64,000 nucleotides of DNA from Tenacibaculum jejuense (GCF_900198195.1 NZ_LT899436.1:4244001-4308000); one strand, 5' to 3'; shown: positions 7,770 to 16,943, numbered from the stretch's first letter. A program made the numbers and translations. Notes: generated by a model from the sequence alone, not told the origin.

Positions 7770-9023
7770 TTAGCCTTTTTCTTGAATTACTAACTGAGCC
7801 GTTTCCGTATTAATTTGTCTGATAATCGCTTTTCCTTTCGCTCTTATACTATTAATTGCTTCATCGTCAAAATGTCGTATCGTGTAAAGCGTAACATCTC
7901 TATAAGATTTAATCGTGTAGAAAGATTTTAATTCATCATAAAAAGTGTCAAACATATTAAACTTGTCTTCAATACAAACAGAAAAGCTTATTGCCGAATT
8001 TTGAATTAAGTTTACTTTTAACTTACAATCATGTAATTTCTTAAACACATCACTAATATTATCTTCTACCATAAAAGAGAAATCTTTAGCAGAAATCGAT
8101 ACTAGTATTTGATTTTTCTTTACTATGTAACAAGGAACTTCTGGAGTAATTCCTTCAGTCTTTAAAACTGTTGTTCCTTCTCTATCTAAATCATCAAAAG
8201 AACGAACGTATAATGGAATTTGTTTTTGTTCTAATGGCTGAATTGTTTTTGGATGAATCACAGATGCTCCATAAAATGCCATTTCAATTGCTTCCGTATA
8301 AGAGATTTTTCTTAAAAGTTCTGTTTCACTAAATACTCTTGGATCTGCATTTAATACTCCAGGTACATCTTTCCATATAGTTACGCTGTCTGCTTCTAAA
8401 CAATATGCAAAAATACCAGCTGTATAATCTGAGCCTTCTCTACCTAAAGTTGTTGTATATTCTCCATCATTTCCTAAGAAACCTTGAGTGATATTTAACT
8501 TTGTAGTATCTACTTTTTCTTTAATTATAGTTTCTGTAAGTTCCCAATTCACCTTAGCATCTCTATAATTATTATCTGTTTTTATGTACTCACGAACATC
8601 TAACCATTGATTTTCTACACCAATTTTTGTTAAATAAGCACTTACAATTGTTGTTGATAATATTTCTCCAAAACCAACAATTTGATCATATATATAATTG
8701 TAATCTGCAGATGTGTTTATGGCCATTCTACCAGCCAACTCACCAAATAAGTACATTACTTTAGTATATACTTCATCTCCTTTATCGAAAAGACCATCTA
8801 ACATTTCTGTATGAAAGTCTTTTATGGCTTCCAAAGCAGGTTTTACATCGTCTGTACTTTCTGTATATGCTTTTATTAAACGCTCAAAAGCATTTGTCAT
8901 TTTCCCCATCGCAGAAATTACTACTAAAGTATTTTCTGTTCCTTCATGTTGCAATACACGAACAACATTCTTCACTGCATCAGGATTTTTTACTGATGCT
9001 CCTCCAAACTTAAAAATTCTCAT
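7770..9023 (-). CDS. lysC: Aspartate kinase (monofunctional)
   Basis: 417 residues. It phosphorylates aspartate as the first step to lysine, threonine and methionine. The N-terminal kinase domain opens with KFGGASVK and carries the Gly/Ser-rich TLGREGSDYTA motif. ACT-type regulatory domains follow from about residue 300. No homoserine dehydrogenase domain is attached. The start overlaps the end of the GNAT gene by 14 bases, which indicates one operon with translational coupling. The C-terminal ACT region suggests feedback control, but the effector is not evident. Confidence 0.92.
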   Translation of the reverse strand: MRIFKFGGASVKNPDAVKNVVRVLQHEGTENTLVVISAMGKMTNAFERLIKAYTESTDDVKPALEAIKDFHTEMLDGLFDKGDEVYTKVMYLFGELAGRMAINTSADYNYIYDQIVGFGEILSTTIVSAYLTKIGVENQWLDVREYIKTDNNYRDAKVNWELTETIIKEKVDTTKLNITQGFLGNDGEYTTTLGREGSDYTAGIFAYCLEADSVTIWKDVPGVLNADPRVFSETELLRKISYTEAIEMAFYGASVIHPKTIQPLEQKQIPLYVRSFDDLDREGTTVLKTEGITPEVPCYIVKKNQILVSISAKDFSFMVEDNISDVFKKLHDCKLKVNLIQNSAISFSVCIEDKFNMFDTFYDELKSFYTIKSYRDVTLYTIRHFDDEAINSIRAKGKAIIRQINTETAQLVIQEKG

Positions 9024-9495
9024 TTATAAATTTTTCTAAATTTTGTTTATTCATTTGAGCTACGTCCCAATCTCTTAGAACTTTTGCTCCACTTTTTTCA
9101 TAAAAATTAATTGCGTTGGTATTCCAGTCTAATACTTCCCATGCTACGCGTTCATATCCATTATCTGAAGCATATTTCATAACTGATTTATACAATTCTT
9201 TCCCTGCTCCTATTCCTCTTTTAGATGCTGTTACCATTAAATCTTCTAAATGGATTGCCTTTCCTTTCCATGTAGAATATCTTTCATAGAATAGCGCCAT
9301 TCCTATAATAGTTCCATCAGACTCTTCAGCTACAAAAGTGTTGAATCTAGGATTCTCAGAGAACCCATCTTCAATTAAATCTTCGACAGTAATTTCTACT
9401 GCATCTGGCTCTTTTTCAAAAACAGCTAACTCAACAATTAAATTGTGAATGGCTTGAGCATCTTCCTTTTTTCCTTTACGAATATTGAAATTCAT
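9010..9495 (-). CDS. GNAT-family N-acetyltransferase (diamine-type)
   Basis: 161 residues from the ATG at 9495; an in-frame TTG further upstream lies inside the -7 box. The acetyl-CoA loop is seen as VTASKRGIGAGKELYK (Q/RxxGxG type), followed by WEVLDWNTNAINFYEKSGA, the standard motif B. The order HLEDLMV...RG.G.G resembles spermidine/diamine acetyltransferases, but the substrate is unproven. It is the first gene of the aspartokinase operon. Confidence 0.88.
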   Translation of the reverse strand: MNFNIRKGKKEDAQAIHNLIVELAVFEKEPDAVEITVEDLIEDGFSENPRFNTFVAEESDGTIIGMALFYERYSTWKGKAIHLEDLMVTASKRGIGAGKELYKSVMKYASDNGYERVAWEVLDWNTNAINFYEKSGAKVLRDWDVAQMNKQNLEKFINENF

Positions 9496-9510
9496 GTTTA
9501 AAATTTTTAG

Positions 9511-9518
9511 CAAAAATA
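9511..9518 (-). promoter_or_regulatory. Promoter -7 box of the GNAT-aspartokinase operon
   Basis: TATTTTTG on the minus strand, 16 bases before the ATG at 9495. No good -33 TTG is visible at standard spacing. Confidence 0.45.
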
Positions 9519-9622
9519 GTTTTTATAACACCTTGTTAAAAAAAATAACAAATTACAACATATACAACTCTTTTGTTGATTTTTCCATATTAATTATTCC
9601 TGTAAAATACCAAACTAAAACG

Positions 9623-9652
9623 TTGTAGTTGTAAAAAAAGTTATCATCTTTG
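9623..9652 (+). promoter_or_regulatory. Promoter of fbp
   Basis: TTG at 9623-9625, a 19-base spacer, then CATCTTTG at 9645-9652 (one mismatch to TAnnTTTG). The predicted start is about 20 bases before the ATG. Confidence 0.5.
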
Positions 9653-9678
9653 TAGAAAGACAAAACAGTGTACTTTTT

Positions 9679-10689
9679 ATGGCTAAAAAAAATCAGACTC
9701 TCGGCGAATTTATCATTGAAAATCAAGCTTCTTTTAAATATACTTCAGGGGAATTATCTCGTTTAATCAATTCCATTCGTTTAGCAGCAAAAGTTGTGAA
9801 TCATGAAGTTAACAAAGCTGGTTTAGTAGATATTATTGGTGCTGCTGGTGAAACTAATATTCAAGGAGAAGATCAGCAAAAACTAGATGTTTATGCAAAC
9901 GATAAATTCATCCAAACATTAACCAATAGGAATATTGTTTGTGGTATTGCCAGTGAAGAGGAAGACGATTTTATTATTGTTAATAGTCAAGATGAAAATC
10001 ATCAAAACAAATATGTTGTATTGATTGATCCTTTAGATGGATCATCAAACATAGATGTTAATGTTTCTGTAGGTACAATTTTTTCTGTATACAGAAGAGT
10101 AACGCCAGTAGGAACTCCTGTAAAACTTGAGGATTTCTTGCAAAAAGGTAGTGAACAAGTAGCTGCCGGATATGTAGTGTATGGAACTTCAACAATGTTA
10201 GTATATACAACCGGAGATGGTGTAAATGGTTTTACTTTAAACCCTGCTATTGGAACGTTTTATTTATCACACCCAAACATGGAATTTCCAGAAGATGGAA
10301 AAATATATTCTGTTAATGAAGGAAATTATATTCATTTCCCAATTGGAGTTAAAAAATACATTAAATATTGCCAAGAAGAAGAAGGTGACAGACCTTATAC
10401 AAGTAGGTATATCGGATCTTTAGTTTCTGATTTCCATAGAAATATGATTAAAGGAGGAATTTACATGTATCCAAAAAGTTCAAAAAACTCTAACGGTAAA
10501 CTTCGTTTATTGTACGAATGCAATCCTATGGCATTTATAGCGGAACAAGCTAAAGGAAAAGCTAGTGACGGTTATAATAGGATTCTTGATGTAGAACCCA
10601 CTGAATTACACCAAAGAATTCCTTTTTTCTGCGGAAGTAAAAATATGGTCATAAAAGCAGAGGAATTTATGAGTAAACATACTGAATAA
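9679..10689 (+). CDS. fbp: Fructose-1,6-bisphosphatase class I
   Basis: 336 residues, the usual length. It hydrolyses fructose 1,6-bisphosphate to fructose 6-phosphate in gluconeogenesis. The metal-binding signature [10 protein letters not shown] starts at Asp117, after an acidic E-E-D-D segment that also binds metal. The substrate-binding segment [10 protein letters not shown] and the [17 protein letters not shown] motif are both present. It is monocistronic with its own promoter and a strong terminator. Confidence 0.96.
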   Translation: MAKKNQTLGEFIIENQASFKYTSGELSRLINSIRLAAKVVNHEVNKAGLVDIIGAAGETNIQGEDQQKLDVYANDKFIQTLTNRNIVCGIASEEEDDFIIVNSQDENHQNKYVVLIDPLDGSSNIDVNVSVGTIFSVYRRVTPVGTPVKLEDFLQKGSEQVAAGYVVYGTSTMLVYTTGDGVNGFTLNPAIGTFYLSHPNMEFPEDGKIYSVNEGNYIHFPIGVKKYIKYCQEEEGDRPYTSRYIGSLVSDFHRNMIKGGIYMYPKSSKNSNGKLRLLYECNPMAFIAEQAKGKASDGYNRILDVEPTELHQRIPFFCGSKNMVIKAEEFMSKHTE

Positions 10690-10741
10690 CAAGAACTTTA
10701 TTCAACTATAACATTATCTTATTCTAGTATAAGAATCTAAT

Positions 10742-10771
10742 AGGACTAACTGTTGTTAGTCCTTTTTTTTT
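10742..10771 (+). terminator. Rho-independent terminator of fbp
   Basis: A perfect 9-bp stem (10742-10750 with 10755-10763), a TGTT loop and a run of eight T. Confidence 0.92.
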
Positions 10772-10816
10772 ATGTAACTTCGTATTTGTTAATTAGTAAT
10801 CAAATAAACAAAAATT

Positions 10817-11425
10817 ATGGCTTTTGAATTACCAGAATTAGGATACGCTTACGACGCGTTAGAACCAAATATAGATGCAAGAACTATGGAGATTCACCAC
10901 TCTAAGCATCACAATGGATATACAAATAAATTAAATGCTGCAATTGAAGGAACAGATTTAGAAGGAAAATCTATCGAAGATATTTTAACGAACTTAGATA
11001 TGACTAATGCTGGAGTTCGTAATAACGGAGGTGGTTTTTACAATCACTCTTTATTCTGGACTGTTATGAAGCCAGAAGATAGAGGTTATTTATCTGGAGA
11101 ATTAAAAGATGCTATTGAAGCAGAATTTGGTTCTAAAGAAGCTTTTATCGATGCTTTCTCTAAGGCTGCAGCTACTCAATTCGGTTCTGGATGGGCTTGG
11201 TTATGTGTACACAAAGGTGGTAAAGTAGAAGTATGTTCTACACCAAACCAAGATAATCCATTAATGCCAGGTGTTGCTTGCGGAGGAACTCCAATCTTAG
11301 GATTAGACGTATGGGAGCATGCATATTATTTAAATTATCAAAACAGAAGACCAGATTATATTGATGCTTTCTTTAAAGTGATTAACTGGAACGAAGTTGA
11401 AAGAAGATATGCTGAAGCTAAATAA
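10817..11425 (+). CDS. sodA: Superoxide dismutase (Fe/Mn family)
   Basis: 202 residues. It converts superoxide to oxygen and peroxide in the cytoplasm; there is no signal peptide. The four metal ligands are visible: His27, His77 in FYNHSLFW, and Asp164 and His168 in LDVWEHAYY. The QFGSGWAW segment is typical. Iron, manganese or cambialistic use cannot be settled by eye, so the symbol is a convenience. It is monocistronic between two terminators. Confidence 0.95.
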   Translation: MAFELPELGYAYDALEPNIDARTMEIHHSKHHNGYTNKLNAAIEGTDLEGKSIEDILTNLDMTNAGVRNNGGGFYNHSLFWTVMKPEDRGYLSGELKDAIEAEFGSKEAFIDAFSKAAATQFGSGWAWLCVHKGGKVEVCSTPNQDNPLMPGVACGGTPILGLDVWEHAYYLNYQNRRPDYIDAFFKVINWNEVERRYAEAK

Positions 11426-11446
11426 AATAGCTACAACTTTATTATA

Positions 11447-11475
11447 AAAAAAGCACCCAGAACGGGTGCTTTTTT
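11447..11475 (+). terminator. Rho-independent terminator of the superoxide dismutase gene
   Basis: A stem of up to 12 bp (11447-11458 with 11464-11475), including a 7-bp GC-rich core AGCACCC/GGGTGCT, ending in a T run. Confidence 0.92.
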
Positions 11476-11703
11476 GCTTATACCTTTTTTCGAAAATCGT
11501 AAACTTTTTTATTCTTTTAGAAGTTTGTTTGTTTAAAAATGGTTGTACAATCTTTTCAAATAGTTTAAGCCTGCCTTCTACATTAGTTCTCGAAGGCAAC
11601 GTTAACAAATTAAAATACACTAAAGAACTAATTTAGTATGACTTTGCTCATTTAGAGCTATTTTTTTTATGTTCAACAATAAACATAAGTGGGATTAATT
11701 AAA
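11476..11703. other. Gene-free interval between sod terminator and TetR-side operator
   Basis: I find no convincing gene. The one open frame that crosses it on the minus strand runs back into sod and has poor coding character. The interval is odd because a TetR operator stands at its right edge without a gene to regulate. Confidence 0.5.
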
Positions 11704-11706
11704 ATT

Positions 11707-11720
11707 ATACCAATCGGTAT
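11707..11720. promoter_or_regulatory. TetR operator copy 2 (downstream of the regulator gene)
   Basis: ATACCAATCGGTAT is the exact reverse complement of the 14-bp core of the copy upstream of the regulator gene. Over 20 bases the two copies differ at one position. It sits 19-32 bases past the regulator's stop codon. Confidence 0.7.
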
Positions 11721-11738
11721 ATTTTATTTTAAAAATTT

Positions 11739-12332
11739 TTAGTTTTTCATTTCGTTATTTATCATATTCTTCATTACATCAGCCAAATCAAATAAATACG
11801 ATTCATCTTTCATAATATGAGACATATATACTGCACCTTCTATCATGTAAGAAAATCGTTTTGCATATATGGCACTATCTACTTCCTCTTTTACTTCTTT
11901 AGTTTCTTTTGCTAGTTCAATTAAATTCGTGAATTTTTCTAAAATTCGCTCATTATATGATCTAACTAACTTAGATATAGAGTTTTGTTGATATTCAGAA
12001 TCCACACCAATATTTAATATTGGACAACCTCCAAACTTTTTACAATAACTATAATAGTTTCTGTAAAAACCAGAGACATTAATTAATCTATTTAACGCTG
12101 TGTTCCCCTTTGCAACGTGTGCATTTAAATCTTTCAAAACAGTTCTAATACAGTATCGAAAAGCTTCAATTGCTAATTCTTCTTTACTTTCAAAATGCCC
12201 GTATATAGCTCCTTTAGTTAAACCAGCAGCTTGAGTTATTTTTGACAAACTCATTGCTGAATATCCTTTTTTATTAAATATAGGAGCAACTGTTTCAATA
12301 ATATGTAATCTTGTCTTCTCAGATTTCAACAT
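11739..12332 (-). CDS. TetR/AcrR-family transcriptional regulator
   Basis: 197 residues from the ATG at 12332. The N-terminal HTH is clear: GYSAMSLSKITQAAGLTKGAIYGHFESKE-type sequence falls at residues about 25-55. The C-terminal ligand domain contains CPILNIGVDSE, a pattern common in regulators with a TetR_C-type domain; the ligand is unknown. The gene is flanked by two copies of one palindromic operator, which implies autorepression. Its -7 box ends 6 bases before the ATG, so the mRNA may be nearly leaderless. The usual neighbouring target gene (efflux pump or oxidoreductase) is absent. Confidence 0.92.
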   Translation of the reverse strand: MLKSEKTRLHIIETVAPIFNKKGYSAMSLSKITQAAGLTKGAIYGHFESKEELAIEAFRYCIRTVLKDLNAHVAKGNTALNRLINVSGFYRNYYSYCKKFGGCPILNIGVDSEYQQNSISKLVRSYNERILEKFTNLIELAKETKEVKEEVDSAIYAKRFSYMIEGAVYMSHIMKDESYLFDLADVMKNMINNEMKN

Positions 12333-12338
12333 ATGAGA

Positions 12339-12346
12339 CAAATATA
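12339..12346 (-). promoter_or_regulatory. Promoter -7 box of the TetR gene
   Basis: TATATTTG on the minus strand. The operator lies immediately upstream (12354-12367), between the expected -33 and -7 elements, a classic repression geometry. Confidence 0.5.
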
Positions 12347-12353
12347 TAAAAAT

Positions 12354-12367
12354 ATACCGATTGGTAT
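12354..12367. promoter_or_regulatory. TetR operator copy 1 (promoter of the regulator gene)
   Basis: ATACCGATTGGTAT is an inverted repeat with ATACC/GGTAT arms, extending to AATATACC/GGTATATT. It is placed in the regulator's promoter. Confidence 0.75.
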
Positions 12368-12378
12368 ATTTTTTAACA

Positions 12379-12402
12379 AAAAAAATTCCTCATAATGAGG
12401 AA
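12379..12402 (-). terminator. Terminator of the cystathionine gamma-synthase gene
   Basis: An 8-bp stem (12386-12393 with 12395-12402) is followed on the minus strand by an eight-T run. It abuts the TetR operator. Confidence 0.85.
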
Positions 12403-12409
12403 CTTATTT

Positions 12410-13558
12410 TTACTTTCTTAATGCTTGATCTAAATCTAAGAGTAAATCATCAATATCTTCAATACCTATACTTAAGCGAATTAAAGAATCTGTAATTCCC
12501 ATTTTTAACCGCTCTGCTTCAGGAATTGAACCATGTGTCATACTTACAGGATGATTAACTAAACTTTCTACTCCACCTAGTGATTCAGCCAAAGTAAATA
12601 CTTTTACATGCTCTAAAAATTTAAAAGTAGCAGACTTACTTTCGTCTTTTAATCGGAAAGAAACCATACCTCCAAAGTCTTTCATCTGCTTTTTTGCAAT
12701 CTCATAATTCTCATGACTTTTAAATCCTGGATAATATATTGCTCCTACTTTTTCATGATCACGTAAAAATTCAGCTACCTTTCTTCCATTTTCACAATGT
12801 CGTTGCATACGAACATGTAATGTTTTAATTCCTCGTAAAGCGAGAAAAGAATCCATAGGACCTGCAATTGCTCCTGCAGCAAACTGAATGAAGTTAAGCT
12901 CTTTACCTAACTCTGCATCTTTTACTATTAAAGCTCCCATCACTAAATCGGAATGACCTCCTAAATATTTTGTAGCAGAATGCATTACAATGTCTGCTCC
13001 TAAATCTAACGGCTGTTGCAGATAAGGCGTTGCAAATGTATTATCAACAGCAATTAAAATATCTTTATTCGTCTGTTTCACTGAGTTCGAAATTTCTTCA
13101 ATATCAGCAATTTTCATTAATGGATTTGTTGGGGTTTCAATCCAAATTAACTTAGTAAATTCTGTAATGGCATTTACAACATTACTAGAATCATTCATAT
13201 TTACATATTGAAATTTAAGTCCGTATTTTTCAAATAATCTTGTAAACATTCTGTACGTACCTCCATATAAATCGTCTCCAGCTATTACCTCATCACCTGG
13301 TTTTAATAATCTTAAAACGCAATCTATAGCTGCTAAACCTGAAGCAAAAGCATAACCATGTGTTCCGTTTTCTAAAGATGCAAAAGCATTTTCTAGAGCA
13401 GTTCTTGTTGGATTAGCTGAACGTGAATATACATATCCTTTGTTTACACCTGGACTTGATTGTGCATATGTAGAAGTTTGAAATATTGGTGTCATTACTG
13501 AACCTGTAGCTTCTTCATGTTGCTGACCTCCATGTATGGTTTTCGTATTAAACTTCAT
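12410..13558 (-). CDS. metB: Cystathionine gamma-synthase-type PLP enzyme
   Basis: 382 residues from the ATG at 13558 (the codon before it is TTG). It is a fold-type I transsulfuration enzyme. PLP Lys197 lies in SATKYLGGHSD; YSRSANPTR and the phosphate-binding ASGLAAI are present; the C-terminus has SLGGVESLVNHP. Family members may be cystathionine gamma-synthase, beta-lyase or gamma-lyase; residues here do not separate them surely. A DinB-like gene lies 15 bases upstream in the same direction, so they probably share a transcript. Confidence 0.85.
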   Translation of the reverse strand: MKFNTKTIHGGQQHEEATGSVMTPIFQTSTYAQSSPGVNKGYVYSRSANPTRTALENAFASLENGTHGYAFASGLAAIDCVLRLLKPGDEVIAGDDLYGGTYRMFTRLFEKYGLKFQYVNMNDSSNVVNAITEFTKLIWIETPTNPLMKIADIEEISNSVKQTNKDILIAVDNTFATPYLQQPLDLGADIVMHSATKYLGGHSDLVMGALIVKDAELGKELNFIQFAAGAIAGPMDSFLALRGIKTLHVRMQRHCENGRKVAEFLRDHEKVGAIYYPGFKSHENYEIAKKQMKDFGGMVSFRLKDESKSATFKFLEHVKVFTLAESLGGVESLVNHPVSMTHGSIPEAERLKMGITDSLIRLSIGIEDIDDLLLDLDQALRK

Positions 13559-13573
13559 CAAGTAAAATTACAT

Positions 13574-14029
13574 TTATACTAATTTAGATAATGCCATTAT
13601 AGCTCCTAAATGAATTCCTTCATGTAAATTATTAAAAGCAATTGCATTATCAATTGAACTTAATACATATCCTGTACTTGTTGGATATTCTGTATATTCT
13701 TTAAAAATTCCTTCTTTGTAATCTTCTTCTAAAGTATCTGGCAAACCAGCTAATAATTCTTTAACTTCTTCAAACTCTTCTTCTGATAATTCTTCTGTTG
13801 GAGCTGTTCCTTTTCTATATTTTTCAATTAAATCATCTGGAATTAAACATTGTAATCCTGATAATTTATAATGTAATAATTGTTGAGTTACTACTAAATG
13901 AGCAACATTCCATGCTATATTATTATTAAATCCTTCAGGGATTTTATGTAATTGTTCGTGAGTTAAACCCTCTATTCTTTTTAAAACAAGTTCTCTGGAT
14001 TTTCTTAAAATATCAAATTGTGTGTTCAT
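13574..14029 (-). CDS. DinB-like four-helix metal-binding protein
   Basis: 151 residues. The pattern of a DinB/DfsB fold is visible: NVAHLVV near residue 43 and NLHEGIHLGAIMA near the C-terminus supply the three conserved His that bind a metal. Family members include thiol transferases, but most have no assigned reaction. It lies upstream of the transsulfuration gene with a 15-base gap and is divergent from the ArsC-like gene, with 42 bases between starts. A thiol-linked role fits that context but is inference. Confidence 0.8.
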   Translation of the reverse strand: MNTQFDILRKSRELVLKRIEGLTHEQLHKIPEGFNNNIAWNVAHLVVTQQLLHYKLSGLQCLIPDDLIEKYRKGTAPTEELSEEEFEEVKELLAGLPDTLEEDYKEGIFKEYTEYPTSTGYVLSSIDNAIAFNNLHEGIHLGAIMALSKLV

Positions 14030-14071
14030 TTTTCTGCCTATTTTAGCGTTTATAAAGATACACTTAATACC

Positions 14072-14419
14072 ATGAAGAAAGTTTATTTTTTACAAACTTG
14101 TGATACTTGTAGAAGAATTTTAAAAGAAGTAAATCTAGACGGTTTTGAAAAACAAGAAATAAAATCGAATCCAGTTACTTTTTCTCAATTAGAAGAAATG
14201 TATAGCTTCTCTAAAAGTTATGAAGCTCTTTTTAATAAAAGAGCTAGACTATATAAAGAAAAGGATTTAAAAAATCAGAATTTAACTGAAGATGATTACA
14301 AACAACACATACTTGATGAATATACTTTTTTAAAGCGTCCTGTATTTATTGTTAACGATGAAATTTTTATTGGAAACAGTAAAAAAACTGTTGAAAGTTT
14401 AAAGCAAAAGCTTCTTTAA
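14072..14419 (+). CDS. ArsC/Spx-family thioredoxin-fold protein
   Basis: 115 residues from the ATG at 14072. The thioredoxin-like fold carries Cys10 and Cys13 in QTCDTCRR and an FLKRPVFIV segment, which matches the RP.. motif of arsenate reductases. No ars operon genes are near, and Bacteroidota members of this family are often of unknown role, so arsenate reduction is not asserted. It has a terminator that begins inside its last codons. Confidence 0.85.
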   Translation: MKKVYFLQTCDTCRRILKEVNLDGFEKQEIKSNPVTFSQLEEMYSFSKSYEALFNKRARLYKEKDLKNQNLTEDDYKQHILDEYTFLKRPVFIVNDEIFIGNSKKTVESLKQKLL

Positions 14420-14433
14420 CAAGAAGCTTTTTT
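14406..14433 (+). terminator. Terminator overlapping the ArsC-like stop codon
   Basis: A perfect 11-bp stem (14406-14416 with 14421-14431) has a loop that contains the TAA stop codon. A T run follows. Confidence 0.88.
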
Positions 14434-14536
14434 CTAATTATATATTAGTATTCTTAAACTGAACCCTTGCTTAAAAAAGTATATCCTTTAAAAAACTTGG
14501 TTTACTTTATGTTTCAGTTTTCAAGGAAAGCTAACA

Positions 14537-15004
14537 TTAATTATCTTTTTTAACTTTAGAGACAACAGAAGCTAATTCATCTTTAGTTAATGTAATTTTT
14601 AAGCCAATCATTACCATTTTTTCTTCATCACTGTTTGCTCTAATAATAATTTCTTTCACTAGATCATTTTCTTCAATAAAGAAAACTCCCGCTTTATCTT
14701 TACCATCTCTAACTTTCATTAAAGTTTTTAAGCCTTTTTTTCTTGTGAATTTTTTAAAGTTATTCTCAGTTGCATTGTTTTCGTTATTAAAAATAACAAT
14801 TTTACAATGTTCTGCTTTTTTCATTAATTCTTCGAACTCTTCCGTTTCTTCTTCATCAGAAAAGAAACCTCCTAAAGAAACAGGAACGCTCATTGAAAAT
14901 TGACTTTCATCTTTATTCGCTTTATAAAAGTCTGAATAAGCTGTGTTTTGTGCATTAATCGCAAATGCGATACAAATTAAAATAGTGGTTATTAATCGTT
15001 TCAT
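14537..15004 (-). CDS. DUF4252 family secreted protein
   Basis: 155 residues from the ATG at 15004 (an earlier in-frame codon is GTG). A signal peptide of about 18 residues ends at INAQ. The body has an acidic stretch (DEEETEEFEELMKK) and the VIFNNEN and VKEIIIRANSDEEK segments I associate with DUF4252, a Bacteroidota envelope family of unknown function. It follows the DUF3089 gene in the same direction after a 62-base gap with no terminator, so it may be the last gene of that operon. Confidence 0.75.
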   Translation of the reverse strand: MKRLITTILICIAFAINAQNTAYSDFYKANKDESQFSMSVPVSLGGFFSDEEETEEFEELMKKAEHCKIVIFNNENNATENNFKKFTRKKGLKTLMKVRDGKDKAGVFFIEENDLVKEIIIRANSDEEKMVMIGLKITLTKDELASVVSKVKKDN

Positions 15005-15066
15005 AATACTTGGTTTTTGTAATGAAGACGACACCTATAATTTTTTGTTACACAAGAATTTTATTT

Positions 15067-16086
15067 TTAATTGATATTCAACCAAGTATTCGTTCTCAAC
15101 TCAGCATTCTCTTTAATATCTTGCCAAAATAAATTAATATCTCCGGCATGATAATTTTTTAAAAATGACATAAAGAAACGCAATGGAAATTTCGGATTTG
15201 TACTCCAAACTAATCCATCTGTAATTTGAATAGTTAATGCTTCATTATAAATCTTTCCGTTTGTATATAAAAAACCTTTATGTTCTTTAAGTGTAGTTTC
15301 TATAGAATTATCCCAAGTAATTGGATTTGTAGTTACCGAACCTTTATACCAATCTTTATCTTTTTTAGGATAATGATTTTTCTTGTACGTATTCCAAGAA
15401 ACAAAACCTCCTATCTCGGTGGGAGATTTCATTAGCTTTATTGACGAAAACTCATTTTCTTTTACTCTAATCCCTGGAATATAAGCTGCAATTAGTTGCT
15501 TTTGCAATTCTTTACCATCAAAAAAATCTTTTAATAATCGTACTGTATGCGTTGTTCCTTGGCTATGACCAACCATGATAATTGGTCTTCCTTTATTGTA
15601 TTCCTTTAAATACACCTCAAAAGCGCTTTTGACATCTGAATATGCTAAATCTTGAGCTTCTTTTCCTCCTTTATCGAATAATCGGTAAGAACGAATATGA
15701 GCCTGACGATAAAAGGGTACATATACTTTACCTGAAGTTGCAAAAGCTGAAGCTTGCATTAACACAGCTTTATTTAAAACTGTATTATTTTGTTCTTTGT
15801 CTGTAATTGGAACATTCCAACGGATATCTTTTTTACTTGTATTTAAAGTAGGGTATACATAAAAAACATCAGCTTGTAATGTATCTAAACGATTAGACGC
15901 ATGAGTTTTAAAATTCTCTTGATATTTGGTTGGCAGAACTGCCCAAGAACTTTCTTTCGTATAATCTGGTTTAACAGGAATATTTTCTTGTAAAAAAGCT
16001 TGTGTTTTATAGGTTGAACGACAACTGAAACACAACAGTGATATTAAAATTACATATAAAACTGATATCGCTTTTTTTACAAACAT
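15067..16086 (-). CDS. DUF3089 alpha/beta-hydrolase lipoprotein
   Basis: 339 residues. The lipoprotein signal has lipobox CFSC with Cys22. The hydrolase nucleophile is Ser175 in VGHSQGT. The FYVYPTLN and ADVFYVYPT context and the late ITDGLVW segment are typical of DUF3089 proteins. The substrate is unknown. It starts 1 base after the TPR gene ends, so translation is probably coupled. It is the fourth gene of the operon that starts near 18488. Confidence 0.85.
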   Translation of the reverse strand: MFVKKAISVLYVILISLLCFSCRSTYKTQAFLQENIPVKPDYTKESSWAVLPTKYQENFKTHASNRLDTLQADVFYVYPTLNTSKKDIRWNVPITDKEQNNTVLNKAVLMQASAFATSGKVYVPFYRQAHIRSYRLFDKGGKEAQDLAYSDVKSAFEVYLKEYNKGRPIIMVGHSQGTTHTVRLLKDFFDGKELQKQLIAAYIPGIRVKENEFSSIKLMKSPTEIGGFVSWNTYKKNHYPKKDKDWYKGSVTTNPITWDNSIETTLKEHKGFLYTNGKIYNEALTIQITDGLVWSTNPKFPLRFFMSFLKNYHAGDINLFWQDIKENAELRTNTWLNIN

Positions 16087-16087
16087 T

Positions 16088-16930
16088 TTATTTTTTCTTA
16101 TTTTCTTCTGAAATACTGTTCAGTACTAATTTTGCTAGTTCTTGGTTTCCGAAAGTAGATTTAGAGTTGAATATAACTTGCATTAATAATTCTTTGGCTT
16201 CATTAAACTGTCCGTTTAAATTTAGAACTAAAGCTTTATTAATAGTAAGAACTCCTTCAGTTTCAATATCTGGATTCTCATTTAATCCCTTTTCTATAGC
16301 TTGAAGTCTTTCTTCTCCTTCTAAAAAATTTGAGTAATCTTTCCAAGCTGGAGCTAAAGAAGGATAATTATCAACTAATAGTTTTAACATTTGAGCCTTT
16401 TCTTGTGGGTTATCGATCCACTCTAAAGTCATGTAGTTTTTATACAAACCCTCACTAAAAACTCCTTTTTTTTCTTTTCTTAAAACATCTACTGCTGTTT
16501 TAGAGGTAAAAAAACCATTTGGAGCCACTTTATCTGTTAACTCGTAATACTTTAACGCTTTTTCAAAATCATCATTTAACAAATATGTGTAAGCTAAATC
16601 ATAATACGGATAAGCCCATTCAGGTGAGTCGTGTATAGCTTCTTCAAGATGACTGATCGCTTCAGTATAATCTCCTTTCTGCCCATATTCTCTTGCTTTT
16701 TGATGTAATTTTTTAGCTTTATCAGAAGATTTATTTTTGCTGTAAACGGCATAATTATACCTGCCTGTAGCTTGTGATAATTCTTCTTTTGATATTTCAT
16801 TTCCTTGTTGATCTGTAAATTTAATATCGTTTATTCTTTGAGAATAAGAATTATCTTGAACCGTTTTTTTAACTTCTTTAGATCCTGAAATACCTAAAGA
16901 AGCTAAAAATTTTGATAAAGCCTTTTTCAT
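16088..16930 (-). CDS. Tetratricopeptide repeat protein
   Basis: 280 residues with no clear signal peptide. Two canonical TPRs are visible at about 78-145 (AREYGQKGDYTEAISHLEEA and YLLNDDFEKALKYYE). Weaker repeats follow, including NLNGQFNEAKELLMQ near the C-terminus. It is likely a cytoplasmic scaffold. It is co-oriented and nearly abutting with the DUF6165 gene upstream and the DUF3089 gene downstream. Confidence 0.85.
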   Translation of the reverse strand: MKKALSKFLASLGISGSKEVKKTVQDNSYSQRINDIKFTDQQGNEISKEELSQATGRYNYAVYSKNKSSDKAKKLHQKAREYGQKGDYTEAISHLEEAIHDSPEWAYPYYDLAYTYLLNDDFEKALKYYELTDKVAPNGFFTSKTAVDVLRKEKKGVFSEGLYKNYMTLEWIDNPQEKAQMLKLLVDNYPSLAPAWKDYSNFLEGEERLQAIEKGLNENPDIETEGVLTINKALVLNLNGQFNEAKELLMQVIFNSKSTFGNQELAKLVLNSISEENKKK

Positions 16931-16943
16931 AACATCTTACTTT

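Noticed and set aside
11330..11620. 96-codon minus-strand open frame over the end of sod
   Set aside because: It overlaps sod antisense, has no clear start context, and its composition is not protein-like.
14072..14419. Arsenate reductase of an arsenic operon
   Set aside because: No ars regulator or efflux gene is near; the ArsC/Spx fold alone does not show arsenate reduction.
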